NCBI GenBank assembly: GCA_052246295.1
Contig: JBQQCO010000019.1
DNA length: 64,000 bases
Origin: Piscibacillus sp052246295
GTDB lineage: Bacteria; Bacillota; Bacilli; Bacillales; Alkalibacillaceae
Strand: one strand, 5' to 3'
Shown: in pieces, positions 8,442-17,446 of the stretch
How the letters are laid out: each line of letters begins with the position of its first letter
Numbering within the stretch: the first letter of the stretch is position 1
Program-made: the position numbers and the translations under genes
Notes under the pieces: generated by a model
The model's database searches: none
The model's input: only the letters and a program-made list of their open reading frames with translations
Told to the model about the DNA's origin: nothing

Positions 8442-9179
8442 ATGAACGAGGTTACAGAGTTACTTAAGAAGCATACATCAATTAGGAAGTATAAAGAGGA
8501 ACCGATTCCTGATGAGGTTCTGTATGAAATGATTCATGCCGGTCAACATGCAGCGAGTTCGAATTTTGTTCAGGCATACTCGATTGTGCGTGTGACAGAT
8601 GCTGATAAAATTGAAAAGTTAGCTGAACTCAGTAATAATCCAACGCAAATCAAGTCTGCACCAGTCGTGTTGTTGTTCTGTGCTGATTTAAAATGTCTTG
8701 AGTATGCTTGTAAAGAGCAGGGAGTTCAACTTACGACAGAAGGAATAGAAAACTTCATTGTCTCAACGGTTGATACGGCGTTATTTGCCCAAAATTTTGT
8801 CGTAGCGGCGGAATCGATGGGTTATGGTATTTGTTATATCGGCGGTGTCCGTAATAATCCAGAGCAGATCAGTGAGTTAGTGTCACTACCAGATAAAGTT
8901 TACCCAGTTTTCGGTCTAACTGTCGGCGTGCCTGATGAAGAACATGAAGTCAAACCTCGCCTGCCAATAGAAGCAATTTTACACGAAGATGAGTACGATG
9001 AATCGAAGTATGAGAACATCATTAAAGATTATGATCAAAAGATGAGCGACTACTACCAGTCTCGCACGGCCAATCGTAGGAATGTGACATGGTCAGAAAC
9101 AATGGCTAAGATGATGGGACAGCCACGACGTAAGCATATGAGAGAGTTTGTAGAAAAGAAACAATTTGATTTAAGTTAA
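8442..9179 (+). CDS. NfsA/NfrA-like flavin nitroreductase
   Basis: 245 residues from the ATG at 8442, which follows GAAAGG at 9 bases. N-terminal FMN phosphate motif HTSIRKYKEEPIPD and the helical HAASSNFVQAYS segment are typical of the NADPH-dependent, oxygen-insensitive nitroreductase family; the C-terminal basic tail (TANRRNVTWSETMAKMMG) is typical of the NfrA group. Likely cytoplasmic reduction of nitro compounds, quinones or FMN. Single-gene unit with its own terminator. Confidence 0.85.
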   Translation: MNEVTELLKKHTSIRKYKEEPIPDEVLYEMIHAGQHAASSNFVQAYSIVRVTDADKIEKLAELSNNPTQIKSAPVVLLFCADLKCLEYACKEQGVQLTTEGIENFIVSTVDTALFAQNFVVAAESMGYGICYIGGVRNNPEQISELVSLPDKVYPVFGLTVGVPDEEHEVKPRLPIEAILHEDEYDESKYENIIKDYDQKMSDYYQSRTANRRNVTWSETMAKMMGQPRRKHMREFVEKKQFDLS

Positions 9180-9188
9180 TGAATGAAT

Positions 9189-9214
9189 CGGTCTCGTTGC
9201 GGGGCCGTTTTTTT
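9189..9214 (+). terminator. Terminator after the nitroreductase gene
   Basis: Eight-pair stem CGGTCTCG / CGGGGCCG (two G-U pairs) with loop TTG, followed by seven T. Confidence 0.8.
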
Positions 9215-9227
9215 GTGTGTTTAACCG

Positions 9228-9440
9228 CACATCGGCGAGAACACGGCGCACATCGGCGAGATTCCGACTCACTACGGCGAGAACATGCCACACTTCGGCG
9301 AAATCACGGCGCACTTCGGCGAGAATACGGCGCACTTCGGCGAAATCACGGCGCACTTCGGCGAGAATACGGCGCACTTAGGCGAGAACATGCCGCACCT
9401 CGGCGAAATCTCTGACCACTTCGGTGAGATCCCACACCAC
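9228..9440. repeat. Tandem array A, 21-bp period
   Basis: About ten tandem copies of a 21-base unit built on CACTTCGGCGA followed by an alternating GAATACGGCG or AATCACGGCG end, so a 42-base higher-order period is also visible. Copies start at 9228, 9249, 9270 and so on; the last ones are degenerate. Because 21 is a multiple of three, spurious frames stay open on both strands. No protein is supported: there are no ribosome binding sites and all frames give repeats. Confidence 0.9.
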
Positions 9441-9595
9441 TAGCAAAACCCCCTCTCAAGCAGGCGAACCACTTAGTTGAGTAAGTCCACTCCAACCCGT
9501 CTCCGCCCAACAATATTAATAAAATAGCACCAATTTTAAAATATTCTGAAAACACATTGATATTTCATTTTCTATTCAATAAACTATAAGTAAGT
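9441..9595. other. Intergenic stretch without recognisable features
   Basis: AT-rich after about 9520. I see no gene, hairpin or repeat between array A and the promoter of the acyl-CoA operon. Confidence 0.5.
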
Positions 9596-9623
9596 CATAT
9601 TTGAAACAGCAATTCCGTATAAT
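9596..9623 (+). promoter_or_regulatory. Candidate promoter of the acyl-CoA operon, possibly sigma-E/K type
   Basis: CATATT at 9596-9601, 14 bases, CGTATAAT at 9616-9623. The -10 box reads TATAAT as a sigma-A box, but no good -35 lies 17 bases upstream, while the CATATT element at 14 bases resembles mother-cell sigma-E/K promoters. The assignment is open. Confidence 0.35.
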
Positions 9624-9658
9624 GGAATTAATTAAAGTCCTAGGGGGGATTTTTACTT

Positions 9659-10342
9659 GTGGAGAAGTTGATTGGTGTTTCTGAGGCGATAGGCAACATT
9701 CGCAATGGTGACACGTTATTAGTTGGAGGGTTTGGTCTTTCGGGGACTCCGTTAACGTTAATCGATGCGCTAGCGGGTTCCGATAAGAAAGATTTGACAA
9801 TCGTGAGTAATAATTTGGGTGAGGCTGGGCGTGGGCTCGGTAAGTTACTAGATTCTGGCTGTTTAAAAAAGGCGAAGGGATCCTATTTTACAACGAATCG
9901 TGAGGCGGTTCGTGCTTGGTCTGAGGGTCGCCTTGAGATTGAATTGGTACCTCAAGGGACGTTAGCTGAAGCGGTTCGTTGTGGTGGTGCTGGAATCGCT
10001 GGCTTTTATACAAAAACTGGTGCAGGGACAAAGATTGCGGAAGGTAAAGAGGAGAAGGTGTTTGATGGTGAAACGTATATCCTTGAACGGGCGATCCGTG
10101 GAAATGTTTCGCTAATCAAAGCTTTGAAAGCGGATACATTAGGTAACCTCGTGTACGATCATACCGCACGTAATTTCAACGTGGGCATGGCGACGGCTAG
10201 TGATATTGTGATTGCAGAGGTTGATGAGATTGTCGAAGTTGGCGAGATCCCACCTGAACAAGTGGTCACCCCTCATTTATTCGTGGATTATGTCGTCATG
10301 AATCGTTACGTAAAAGAAGGTGGTGTTTACGTTGAACGATGA
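9659..10342 (+). CDS. scoA: 3-oxoacid CoA-transferase subunit A
   Basis: 227 residues, GTG start after AGGGGGGA. Shows the class-I CoA-transferase alpha start (GDTLLVGGFGLSGTP) and the family block TGAGTKIAEGKEEKVFDGETYILE. With subunit B it moves CoA between succinyl-CoA or another acyl-CoA and acetoacetate or a similar acid. First gene of a six-gene acyl-CoA degradation operon, so its likely job is activating a ketone body or short acid for cleavage by the thiolase at the operon end. The donor cannot be told from sequence. Confidence 0.9.
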   Translation: MEKLIGVSEAIGNIRNGDTLLVGGFGLSGTPLTLIDALAGSDKKDLTIVSNNLGEAGRGLGKLLDSGCLKKAKGSYFTTNREAVRAWSEGRLEIELVPQGTLAEAVRCGGAGIAGFYTKTGAGTKIAEGKEEKVFDGETYILERAIRGNVSLIKALKADTLGNLVYDHTARNFNVGMATASDIVIAEVDEIVEVGEIPPEQVVTPHLFVDYVVMNRYVKEGGVYVER

Positions 10343-10982
10343 GTTGAGAGTAAAGATTGCTAAGCGTGTAGCGCAAGAGTTGAACGATGGGGACATTGTG
10401 AACTTAGGGGTTGGCATTCCAACGTTGATTCCAGATTATTTAGGCGATAAAAAAGTGTTTCTTCACTCAGAAAATGGTCTGCTTGGGATGGGACCGACTC
10501 CTTCAGAAGACGAGATGAATATGGATTTAATTAGTGCGAGTAAAAAACCGATTACGATGGAGACTGGAGCATCGTTATTTGATAGTGCGGCATCATTTGT
10601 GATGATACGAGGTGGCCATATTGATATGGCGGTGTTAGGAGCGCTTCAAATTGATGAAACCGGTGAGATTGCGAACTGGGCAATACCTGGTAAGACGATC
10701 CTTGGTGTTGGTGGCGCGATGGATTTAGTGGCTGGCGCTAAGAAAATTATCATTGCTTCGAGTCATCTGGCAAAGGATGGCAGTCCTAAGTTGGTTAAAG
10801 CATTAAAGTTTCCAAGCAGTGGTGCTAGAAAGGTAGATATGTTGGTCACGGAGCATGCGGTTTTTAATTTTGAAAATGGCCAATGTGAATTGGTTGAGGT
10901 CATGAGTGATTTAACGATTGACGAATTGCGCGAGATCACAGGCGGACATTTTACAGTGAATAACACTTTATTGAACTATTAA
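10332..10982 (+). CDS. scoB: 3-oxoacid CoA-transferase subunit B
   Basis: 216 residues from TTG 10332, chosen because AAGGTGG ends 8 bases upstream; a GTG at 10320 is in frame but has a poor RBS. The catalytic glutamate is in SENGLLGMGP. Glycine-rich GGHIDMAVLGALQ is typical of the beta subunit. The start overlaps the end of subunit A, so the two are translationally coupled. Confidence 0.88.
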   Translation: MNDELRVKIAKRVAQELNDGDIVNLGVGIPTLIPDYLGDKKVFLHSENGLLGMGPTPSEDEMNMDLISASKKPITMETGASLFDSAASFVMIRGGHIDMAVLGALQIDETGEIANWAIPGKTILGVGGAMDLVAGAKKIIIASSHLAKDGSPKLVKALKFPSSGARKVDMLVTEHAVFNFENGQCELVEVMSDLTIDELREITGGHFTVNNTLLNY

Positions 10983-10996
10983 AGGAGGAAATAAAT

Positions 10997-11842
10997 ATGC
11001 AACAAATCACAGTAGTCGGTGCTGGTGTTATGGGAAAAGGGATTGCTTATTCCAGTGCCATATCAGGATTTAAAGTGTTCTTAAATGATATTAGTGAAGA
11101 GGCGTTATCTAAGGCCAAGAGTGATATTGAAAAGTTACTTTCTGGCAGTGCCGAAAGAGGGTTTATCACCCAAGAACAGCATGATTCGGCTGTTCAAAAT
11201 TTAGTGTACACAACAGACTTAACCGAAGCGGGAAAAGATGCTGATTTAGTGATTGAAGCTGTATTAGAGAAAATGGATTTAAAAATTAAAGTGTTTCAAC
11301 AATTGGATGAGATTTGTAAAAAGGATGCCGTGTTAGCGACGAATACGTCAACTATGAGCCCGACTGAAATCGCAGCTCAAACGTCACGTCCTGGGCAAGT
11401 GGTCGCGATGCACTTCTTTAACCCAGTCCATAAGATGAAGTTAATCGAAGTGATTAAAGGTCTTGAAACTTCAGAAGAGACGGTCGCTTATGTGCGTAAA
11501 GTTACTGAACAGTTGAATAAAGAAATGGTGGAAGTGAATGAATTTCCTGGTTTTGTGACATCTCGCATGAATTGTTTAATCGGGAATGAAGCGATGAACA
11601 TGTTAATGGAAGGTGTTGCGAGTGCTGAGGATATCGATAAGGCGATGAAGCTAGGTCTGAACCATCCGATGGGGCCTTTAGAGTTGGCAGATCTAGTTGG
11701 GCTAGATACGAGACTTAGAAATATGGAATATTTACATGCAACATTAGGCGAGAAATACCGCCCATCACCGTTGTTAGTAAAATACGTCAAAGCCGGTCGT
11801 CATGGACGTAAATCTGGTAGCGGTTTCTATGATTATTCTTAA
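10997..11842 (+). CDS. hbd: 3-hydroxybutyryl-CoA dehydrogenase
   Basis: 281 residues, RBS AAAGGAGG. NAD-binding GAGVMGKGIA at the N-terminus; catalytic His and Glu in HFFNPVHKMKLIEVI. Oxidises 3-hydroxyacyl-CoA to 3-oxoacyl-CoA. Length is that of the monofunctional Hbd/MmgB group (about 285). It sits between the CoA-transferase and the enoyl-CoA hydratase, together making the central steps of short-chain beta-oxidation. Confidence 0.92.
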   Translation: MQQITVVGAGVMGKGIAYSSAISGFKVFLNDISEEALSKAKSDIEKLLSGSAERGFITQEQHDSAVQNLVYTTDLTEAGKDADLVIEAVLEKMDLKIKVFQQLDEICKKDAVLATNTSTMSPTEIAAQTSRPGQVVAMHFFNPVHKMKLIEVIKGLETSEETVAYVRKVTEQLNKEMVEVNEFPGFVTSRMNCLIGNEAMNMLMEGVASAEDIDKAMKLGLNHPMGPLELADLVGLDTRLRNMEYLHATLGEKYRPSPLLVKYVKAGRHGRKSGSGFYDYS

Positions 11843-11854
11843 AGGGGTGATTCG

Positions 11855-12634
11855 TTGAGTACTTACCAAAACGTCGATGTTCATAAAGAAGAAGGTATTT
11901 TTTGGCTGACTTTAAATCGCCCAGATGTTCGAAATGCATTAGACCAAACGATGCTTACGGAGATTGGTCAGGCCTTAAATGAAGCGGAGTCAGACTCGGA
12001 TGTTAAAGTGATTATTTTTAAAGGTGCAGGTGGCAGGTCATTTGCGGCGGGTGCTGATATCAAGCAATTAAGTGAGCGTGAACCGTTAGAAGCATTAGTG
12101 CCTGGTATGCAAGGGCTGTATAAGAAAATAGAGGAATGCTCTAAAGCAACGATTGCGGTTGTCGAAGGCTATGCACTTGGCGGAGGTTGCGAGTTAGCAT
12201 TGGCATGTGACATCAGAGTTGCGACAGAAAATGCCAAGTTAGGCTTACCTGAGTTAAATCTAGGAATTATTCCTGGAGCTGGCGGTACTCAACGTTTGTC
12301 TCGAATCGTTGGTAAAGGTCATGCGTTAGATATGATTTTAACCGGAAAAATTGTTAAAGGTGAAGAGGCAAATCGAATCGGGCTCGTTCAATATTATGTT
12401 GTAGAGGAAGAGCTTGACGAGCAGATTGATAACATCACCAAGAATATCCTCAAGAAAGGCCCTGTTGCGATCAAGCTTGCTAAACAGGCAGTTCATCACG
12501 GGTATGATTTATCGAGTGATGCGGCGATGTGGATCGAGAAACTATCACAAGCTGTCGTCTTTGGTACAGAAGATAAGCAAGAGGGCACGAGTGCATTTTT
12601 AGAGAAACGAGAACCAGAATTCAAAAATAGATAA
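11855..12634 (+). CDS. Enoyl-CoA hydratase
   Basis: 259 residues, TTG start after AAAGGGGTGA. Crotonase-fold motifs: oxyanion-hole segments AAGADIKQL and EGYALGGGCELALACD, and the catalytic LPELNLGIIPGAGGTQRL. Hydrates crotonyl-CoA-like substrates to 3-hydroxyacyl-CoA for the dehydrogenase encoded upstream. Confidence 0.9.
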   Translation: MSTYQNVDVHKEEGIFWLTLNRPDVRNALDQTMLTEIGQALNEAESDSDVKVIIFKGAGGRSFAAGADIKQLSEREPLEALVPGMQGLYKKIEECSKATIAVVEGYALGGGCELALACDIRVATENAKLGLPELNLGIIPGAGGTQRLSRIVGKGHALDMILTGKIVKGEEANRIGLVQYYVVEEELDEQIDNITKNILKKGPVAIKLAKQAVHHGYDLSSDAAMWIEKLSQAVVFGTEDKQEGTSAFLEKREPEFKNR

Positions 12635-12648
12635 GGGAGTTGTCGTCA

Positions 12649-13800
12649 TTGGATTTTAATTTATCAGAAGACATAGAATTTCTTAGATCAAACGTGCGTA
12701 AATTCGTTAGGGATGAAGTGGAACCATTAGCGATGAAAATTGAAGAAGATAACGAAATTCCTAAAGAAATCGTTGAAGCATCTAAGGAAATGGGGCTTTT
12801 CAGTCTTAGTATTCCAGAAGAATACGGTGGCTTGGGGCTTGATATGGTTGGTAAGTGTGCCATCTATGAAGAGCTTGGTAAAACTCATAATGGTTACACG
12901 ACATTGATCGGGGCTCACACAGGCATTGGTTCAGTAGGTATTGTAGAGCTTGGCACGGAAGAACAGAAACAAAAGTACTTACCTAAAATGGCAACTGGAG
13001 AATATATTGGTGCATTTGCTTTAACGGAACCTAGTGCAGGGTCGAACGCGGCAAACTTGAAAACAACGGCTGTTAAAAAAGGTGATAAATATATTTTAAA
13101 TGGTTCTAAGCATTACATTACCAATGCTGTGGATGGGCAAGTGTTTACGGTTATGGCTGTCACTGATCCAGAAAAAGGCGCAAAAGGGATCACATCTTTT
13201 ATCGTCGAAAAAGACTTTCCTGGATTTAAGCTTGGAGCTGTTGAAGAGAAAATGGGTCTTCGTGGCTCACACTCGGCGGAGTTATTTTTCGAAGACATGG
13301 AAGTACCTGAAGAAAATGTGTTAGGTGAAGTGAATCGTGGTTACGTGAACGCTCTTAAGATTCTAGCAAATGGTCGTGCAGGATTAGCTGCTAGAAACCT
13401 AGGTTCTTGTGAAAAATTACTAGAACACTGTCTAGAGTATGCAAATGAACGCACACAGTTCGGTAAGCCGATTATTGAGATTCAGGCGGTACAGCATATG
13501 TTATCTGAAATGACGATGATGATTGAAACGTTGCGCTCATTAACTTACCGAGTGGCTTGGATGACAGATCAGGGCAAGCGTGTTGTGAAAGAAGCAGCAA
13601 TCGCAAAATTATATGGATCTGAAGTTTATAACAAAGTAGCTGATTTAGCCGTACAAATCCATGGTGGTATTGGTTACATGAAAGATTATCCGATTGAGCG
13701 TTATTTCAGAGATGCTCGTATTACAAAAATCTATGAAGGTACATCAGAGATTCAGAGAAACATTATTGCTGGCGAATTAATTCGTGAAACACGAAAATAA
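12649..13800 (+). CDS. Short-chain acyl-CoA dehydrogenase
   Basis: 383 residues from TTG 12649 (AAGGGAG nine bases upstream; a TTG at 12640 is too close to it). FAD motifs FALTEPSAGSNAANLKTT and the catalytic-base region KIYEGTSEIQRNIIAGELI are clear. Introduces the alpha-beta double bond, passing electrons to an electron-transfer flavoprotein not encoded here. The stop overlaps an ATG, but the next gene probably starts 15 bases later. Confidence 0.92.
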   Translation: MDFNLSEDIEFLRSNVRKFVRDEVEPLAMKIEEDNEIPKEIVEASKEMGLFSLSIPEEYGGLGLDMVGKCAIYEELGKTHNGYTTLIGAHTGIGSVGIVELGTEEQKQKYLPKMATGEYIGAFALTEPSAGSNAANLKTTAVKKGDKYILNGSKHYITNAVDGQVFTVMAVTDPEKGAKGITSFIVEKDFPGFKLGAVEEKMGLRGSHSAELFFEDMEVPEENVLGEVNRGYVNALKILANGRAGLAARNLGSCEKLLEHCLEYANERTQFGKPIIEIQAVQHMLSEMTMMIETLRSLTYRVAWMTDQGKRVVKEAAIAKLYGSEVYNKVADLAVQIHGGIGYMKDYPIERYFRDARITKIYEGTSEIQRNIIAGELIRETRK

Positions 13801-13814
13801 TGGAGGTGGCGAAC

Positions 13815-15002
13815 GTGCAAGAAGCTTATATTATTGATTCCGTCCGTACAGCAGTTGGCAGAATGGGTGGTGCCCTTAAAAATGTTGAAGTAGATTATTT
13901 AGCTGAGAAAGTCATCCGCGAAGCACTAAAGCGTACGAATCCCGACATTGATGTTGATGAAGTAATACTTGGTCAGGCCAAGCAAAGTGCTGACACATCG
14001 AACTTGGGACGTCTAGCTGCATTACGTGCGGGTCTACCTGAAACTGTAACAGGATATACGGTACATCGTCAGTGTGGCTCTGGTTTGCAGGCGATTAATA
14101 ATGCGGATATGCAAATCAAACTTGGCCTTTCTGATGTGATTGTAGCTGGTGGGGCTGAGAGCATGAGTACGGCTCCATACTATATTCGTAATGCGCGTTA
14201 TGGTTATAAGGCAGGAAATGGCATGATTTTAGATCCGAATACCGAGAGCCAGCCATGTTCACAGCCACGTGAAAAATACGGTGACTTAACGATGGGTTAC
14301 ACAGCGGAAAATTTAGCAGAACAGTATAACATTTCACGTGAAGAACAAGATGAATTTGCTCATCGTAGTCAAGTTTTAGCTGATGAGGCAATTAAATCGG
14401 GACGTTTTGAAAAAGAAATTGTACCTTATGAAGTTAAAGAACGAAAGCAGACGGTCGAATTTAAGGTGGATGAACATCCGAGGTTAACGTCGGTTGAGAA
14501 ACTTAGCACGTTACCAGCTGTCTTTAAAGAAGGTGGATCAGTCACGCCGGGTAATGCGTCAGGTCGTAATGACGGGGCTGCCGCAGTCGTAATGATGAAC
14601 GGGGACAAAGTGAAAGAGTATGGGTTAAAGCCTAAGGCCAAAATCATTGCACAAGCTGTAAGTGGTGTTGGCCCTGAGGTTATGGGAATCGGTCCTGTTC
14701 AATCGACTCAAAAGGCTCTTAAGCAATGTGGGTTATCAATTGATGACATCGGATTGATTGAGTTAAATGAAGCTTTTGCAGCTCAAGCTTTATCAGTTAT
14801 TAGAGAAGCTAACATGGATTTAGAAAAAGTAAATGTCAATGGAGGAGCCATCGCTCTTGGACACCCAATTGGTGCAACAGGTGCCATCTTAATGACAAAG
14901 CTTTTACATGAAATGGAGCGCCGCGGTGAGAAATATGGCCTTGTGACATTGTGTATCGGTGGCGGTCAAGGCATCTCTACGATTGTTGAATATTTAGATT
15001 AA
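13815..15002 (+). CDS. Acetyl-CoA acetyltransferase (thiolase)
   Basis: 395 residues from GTG 13815, which has GGAGGTGG five bases upstream; an ATG at 13800 overlapping the previous stop is in frame but lacks an RBS. Active-site Cys in HRQCGSGLQA, His in ALGHPIGATGA, second Cys in CIGGGQG. Cleaves acetoacetyl-CoA or a longer 3-ketoacyl-CoA to acetyl-CoA. Last gene of the operon, followed by a strong terminator. Confidence 0.92.
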   Translation: MQEAYIIDSVRTAVGRMGGALKNVEVDYLAEKVIREALKRTNPDIDVDEVILGQAKQSADTSNLGRLAALRAGLPETVTGYTVHRQCGSGLQAINNADMQIKLGLSDVIVAGGAESMSTAPYYIRNARYGYKAGNGMILDPNTESQPCSQPREKYGDLTMGYTAENLAEQYNISREEQDEFAHRSQVLADEAIKSGRFEKEIVPYEVKERKQTVEFKVDEHPRLTSVEKLSTLPAVFKEGGSVTPGNASGRNDGAAAVVMMNGDKVKEYGLKPKAKIIAQAVSGVGPEVMGIGPVQSTQKALKQCGLSIDDIGLIELNEAFAAQALSVIREANMDLEKVNVNGGAIALGHPIGATGAILMTKLLHEMERRGEKYGLVTLCIGGGQGISTIVEYLD

Positions 15003-15005
15003 GAT

Positions 15006-15037
15006 AAAAGCCAGTAATCATACATTACTGGCTTTTC
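15006..15037 (+). terminator. Terminator of the acyl-CoA operon
   Basis: Perfect 13-base stem AAAAGCCAGTAAT / ATTACTGGCTTTT around a five-base loop. It ends the CoA-transferase to thiolase unit. Confidence 0.9.
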
Positions 15038-15059
15038 TTAAAAGGTAGGAGGAATTGAT

Positions 15060-16034
15060 ATGCAAGATCAACCTCAAGTTGTACAGATTTTACCGATGTA
15101 CCACCCGAAAGGTGAAGAAGTTCTCAAAGATTTGGCTGGTGTCAAAAAGTTTAATGATTTTGACGAGGCAACCATTATTAACTATCTAGAAAATAACCAT
15201 GTTGACGGTATTATTCTACGTGCTCCTGCTAAGATTACGCCTGCTATTATAGACGCTGGTAAACATTTAAAGGCTATATCAGGAGCAGGAATTGGCGTAG
15301 ATAATATTGATGTTGACCACGCCACTAATAAAGGTATTAAAGTATTACATGCACCTAAGATCAACAGTCAAGCAACCGCAGAACATACAGTCGGTCTCAT
15401 CATGGCCGTCATGAAAAACATTGTACCTTTCCATGAAGAAATGAAAAAAGGAAATTTTGGTTATCGAGATGGCCGATTCACTTTTGAATTAAAAGGCAAA
15501 ACTCTAGGTTTGGTTGGCTTTGGCTCTATTGCACAAAAAGTTGCATCCATTATGGCAAGAGCATTCGATATGAACGTCATGGTTTACGTTAGAAGAATGA
15601 CAGAAGAGAGGGAGGAGATTCAAAAAGAACTAGGCTATCAATTTACTATGGATGTAAATGAGGTTTTTGAAAAGTCGGATGTGATAAGTGTCCACATCCC
15701 ATTAAATCAAAACACTCAACAGTTTATAAATATTAAACATTTTGAGCTAATGAAACCTAATGCCGTATTTATTAATACAGCAAGAGGTGGTGTTATTAAC
15801 CAAGACGATCTCACTCAAGTTTTACGAGACAAAAGAATTTTAGGTGCAGGGGTTGATGTCTATGACCCAGAACCACCCATTAGCAATCATCCATACTATG
15901 AACTCGATAATATAGTAATGACACCACATATTGGTGGTATTAGTGAAGAAGCAGCGAGAGAAACAACTGAAACAATAACGAGGAATTTAATTAAAGCTAT
16001 TAAAGGTGAACAGGTTGAAACAATCGTTAATTAA
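15060..16034 (+). CDS. D-2-hydroxyacid dehydrogenase
   Basis: 324 residues, RBS GGTAGGAGG. Rossmann motif LGLVGFGSIAQKV and the catalytic triad of the family: Arg in NTARGG, Glu in DPEPP, His in PHIGG. It acts on a 2-hydroxy or 2-keto acid; 3-phosphoglycerate dehydrogenase activity is less likely because there is no regulatory ACT domain. It begins a run of genes (thioesterase, nitronate monooxygenase, permease, IclR) that looks like an organic-acid catabolic unit. Confidence 0.85.
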   Translation: MQDQPQVVQILPMYHPKGEEVLKDLAGVKKFNDFDEATIINYLENNHVDGIILRAPAKITPAIIDAGKHLKAISGAGIGVDNIDVDHATNKGIKVLHAPKINSQATAEHTVGLIMAVMKNIVPFHEEMKKGNFGYRDGRFTFELKGKTLGLVGFGSIAQKVASIMARAFDMNVMVYVRRMTEEREEIQKELGYQFTMDVNEVFEKSDVISVHIPLNQNTQQFINIKHFELMKPNAVFINTARGGVINQDDLTQVLRDKRILGAGVDVYDPEPPISNHPYYELDNIVMTPHIGGISEEAARETTETITRNLIKAIKGEQVETIVN

Positions 16035-16048
16035 AGAAGGTGAATAGG

Positions 16049-16450
16049 ATGAATGTTGATCATAAAGAAGCATTTGAGAAAAGTCCTTTTTGGAATTTCG
16101 TAGGTTTAGAGCTACATGAAGCAAATACAGGGAACGTAAAGCTGAAGTTACCTATTAAAGAAGAGTTTACAAATGTTAGAAACACCGTCCATGGTGGTAT
16201 TCTTGTATCAATGGTAGACACAACGATGGGTTTTACATGTAAATCACTCGACTACGATGAAGTGGTGACTCTTCAACTAAATACGAATTTTATTAAATCG
16301 GTATCGAGTGGAGCATTGTATTCGGAAGGTAGAATTATCTCACGAACCAAATCAACTGCCATTGTAGAAGGTCAAATTTTCGATGAAGAAGGTGACCTCG
16401 TGTTACATGCGAATGGTTCATTTAAATTAATTAGGAAAGATTCTGTATGA
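16049..16450 (+). CDS. PaaI-type hotdog thioesterase
   Basis: 133 residues from ATG 16049 behind AAGAAGGTGA. The active-site segment VHGGILVSMVDTTMG is typical of the PaaI/YbdB hotdog thioesterases, which release CoA from small acyl-CoAs. The stop overlaps the next gene's start (ATGA), showing translational coupling. Confidence 0.85.
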   Translation: MNVDHKEAFEKSPFWNFVGLELHEANTGNVKLKLPIKEEFTNVRNTVHGGILVSMVDTTMGFTCKSLDYDEVVTLQLNTNFIKSVSSGALYSEGRIISRTKSTAIVEGQIFDEEGDLVLHANGSFKLIRKDSV

Positions 16451-17415
16451 TTCAGACAAGAGTTACTGAATTATTAGGCATTCAGCATCCTATTATTCAA
16501 GGAGGACTACAAGGTCTAGGGACATCTGAACTTGTTTCACGAGTGTCTGAAGCGGGTGGTCTTGGCTTGATTACAGCAGGAAGTTATGAATCAAAAGAAG
16601 AAATGCTAGCAGACATCAATCGAGTTCGCGCTGTTACCGAACGTCCATTTGGCGTTAACATCGCAATCGGGATCCGTAAACCAATGGATGAATTTGTAGA
16701 AGGCGTGGTTGAAGCAAATGTTCCAATCGTCTTCACATCTGGCAACAATCCTGAGCCTTACATGAATAAGCTTAAGGATAATGGTACGATTGTCGTCCAT
16801 GTTGTTCCAAATTTAAAGTTTGCTAGAAAGGCTGAGGCATTAGGATGTGATGCGGTTGTTGTTAATGGATATGAGGGCGGGGGACACCCAGGTACAGAAG
16901 ACACAACAAGTCTCATTTTAGTACAAGAAGTAGCCTCCAAGATTTCCATACCGGTCATTGCGGCTGGAGGGTTTGCAACTGGTAAGTCTATTTTAGCTGC
17001 TCTATCATTGGGAGCTGAAGGAGTTCAGATGGGGACTCGCTTTTTATTATCTAAAGAAATTATCTTGCATCAAACAATTAAAAGAAAGTTAGCCGAACTA
17101 GATATAGATGACACAACCATTGTCAAAAAATCGATTGGTAAGCCAAATCGTGTGTGGAAAAGTGATCATGCGCAAGAGTTGGTTCGCTTAGAAACGAAAG
17201 GTGCTTGCTTTGAAGATATTTTCCCTTACATAAGTGGAGAGTCTTATAAAGAACTAATCTATAAAGGTCATATAACTAAAGGGGTTATGTCTTTAGGCCA
17301 AACGGTAGGTTTAGTTAGTGAGATTCAGTCGGTTGAAGAAATATTTAACCAATTACTAGATGAGTATAAAATAAGCTTGGAGAAAGTTAATCAGTTTAGT
17401 TACAAGTTGAGTTAA
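16447..17415 (+). CDS. Nitronate monooxygenase (2-nitropropane dioxygenase family)
   Basis: 322 residues. FMN TIM-barrel motifs IQGGLQGLGTSELVSRVSEAG at the start (shown here in part: IQGGLQGL) and NGYEGGGHPGTEDTTSL with the catalytic His. It oxidises alkyl nitronates; some relatives act as enoyl reductases, so the natural substrate is uncertain. Overlaps the thioesterase stop by four bases. Confidence 0.82.
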   Translation: MIQTRVTELLGIQHPIIQGGLQGLGTSELVSRVSEAGGLGLITAGSYESKEEMLADINRVRAVTERPFGVNIAIGIRKPMDEFVEGVVEANVPIVFTSGNNPEPYMNKLKDNGTIVVHVVPNLKFARKAEALGCDAVVVNGYEGGGHPGTEDTTSLILVQEVASKISIPVIAAGGFATGKSILAALSLGAEGVQMGTRFLLSKEIILHQTIKRKLAELDIDDTTIVKKSIGKPNRVWKSDHAQELVRLETKGACFEDIFPYISGESYKELIYKGHITKGVMSLGQTVGLVSEIQSVEEIFNQLLDEYKISLEKVNQFSYKLS

Positions 17416-17446
17416 TGAATTCATTTAATGGAAGCCGGGATTTTTT

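Noticed and set aside
9179..9555. Several overlapping open frames on both strands in array A (RREYGALRR-type repeats)
   Set aside because: Open only because the 21-bp unit is a multiple of three and lacks stops; no RBS, and all phases are equally open.
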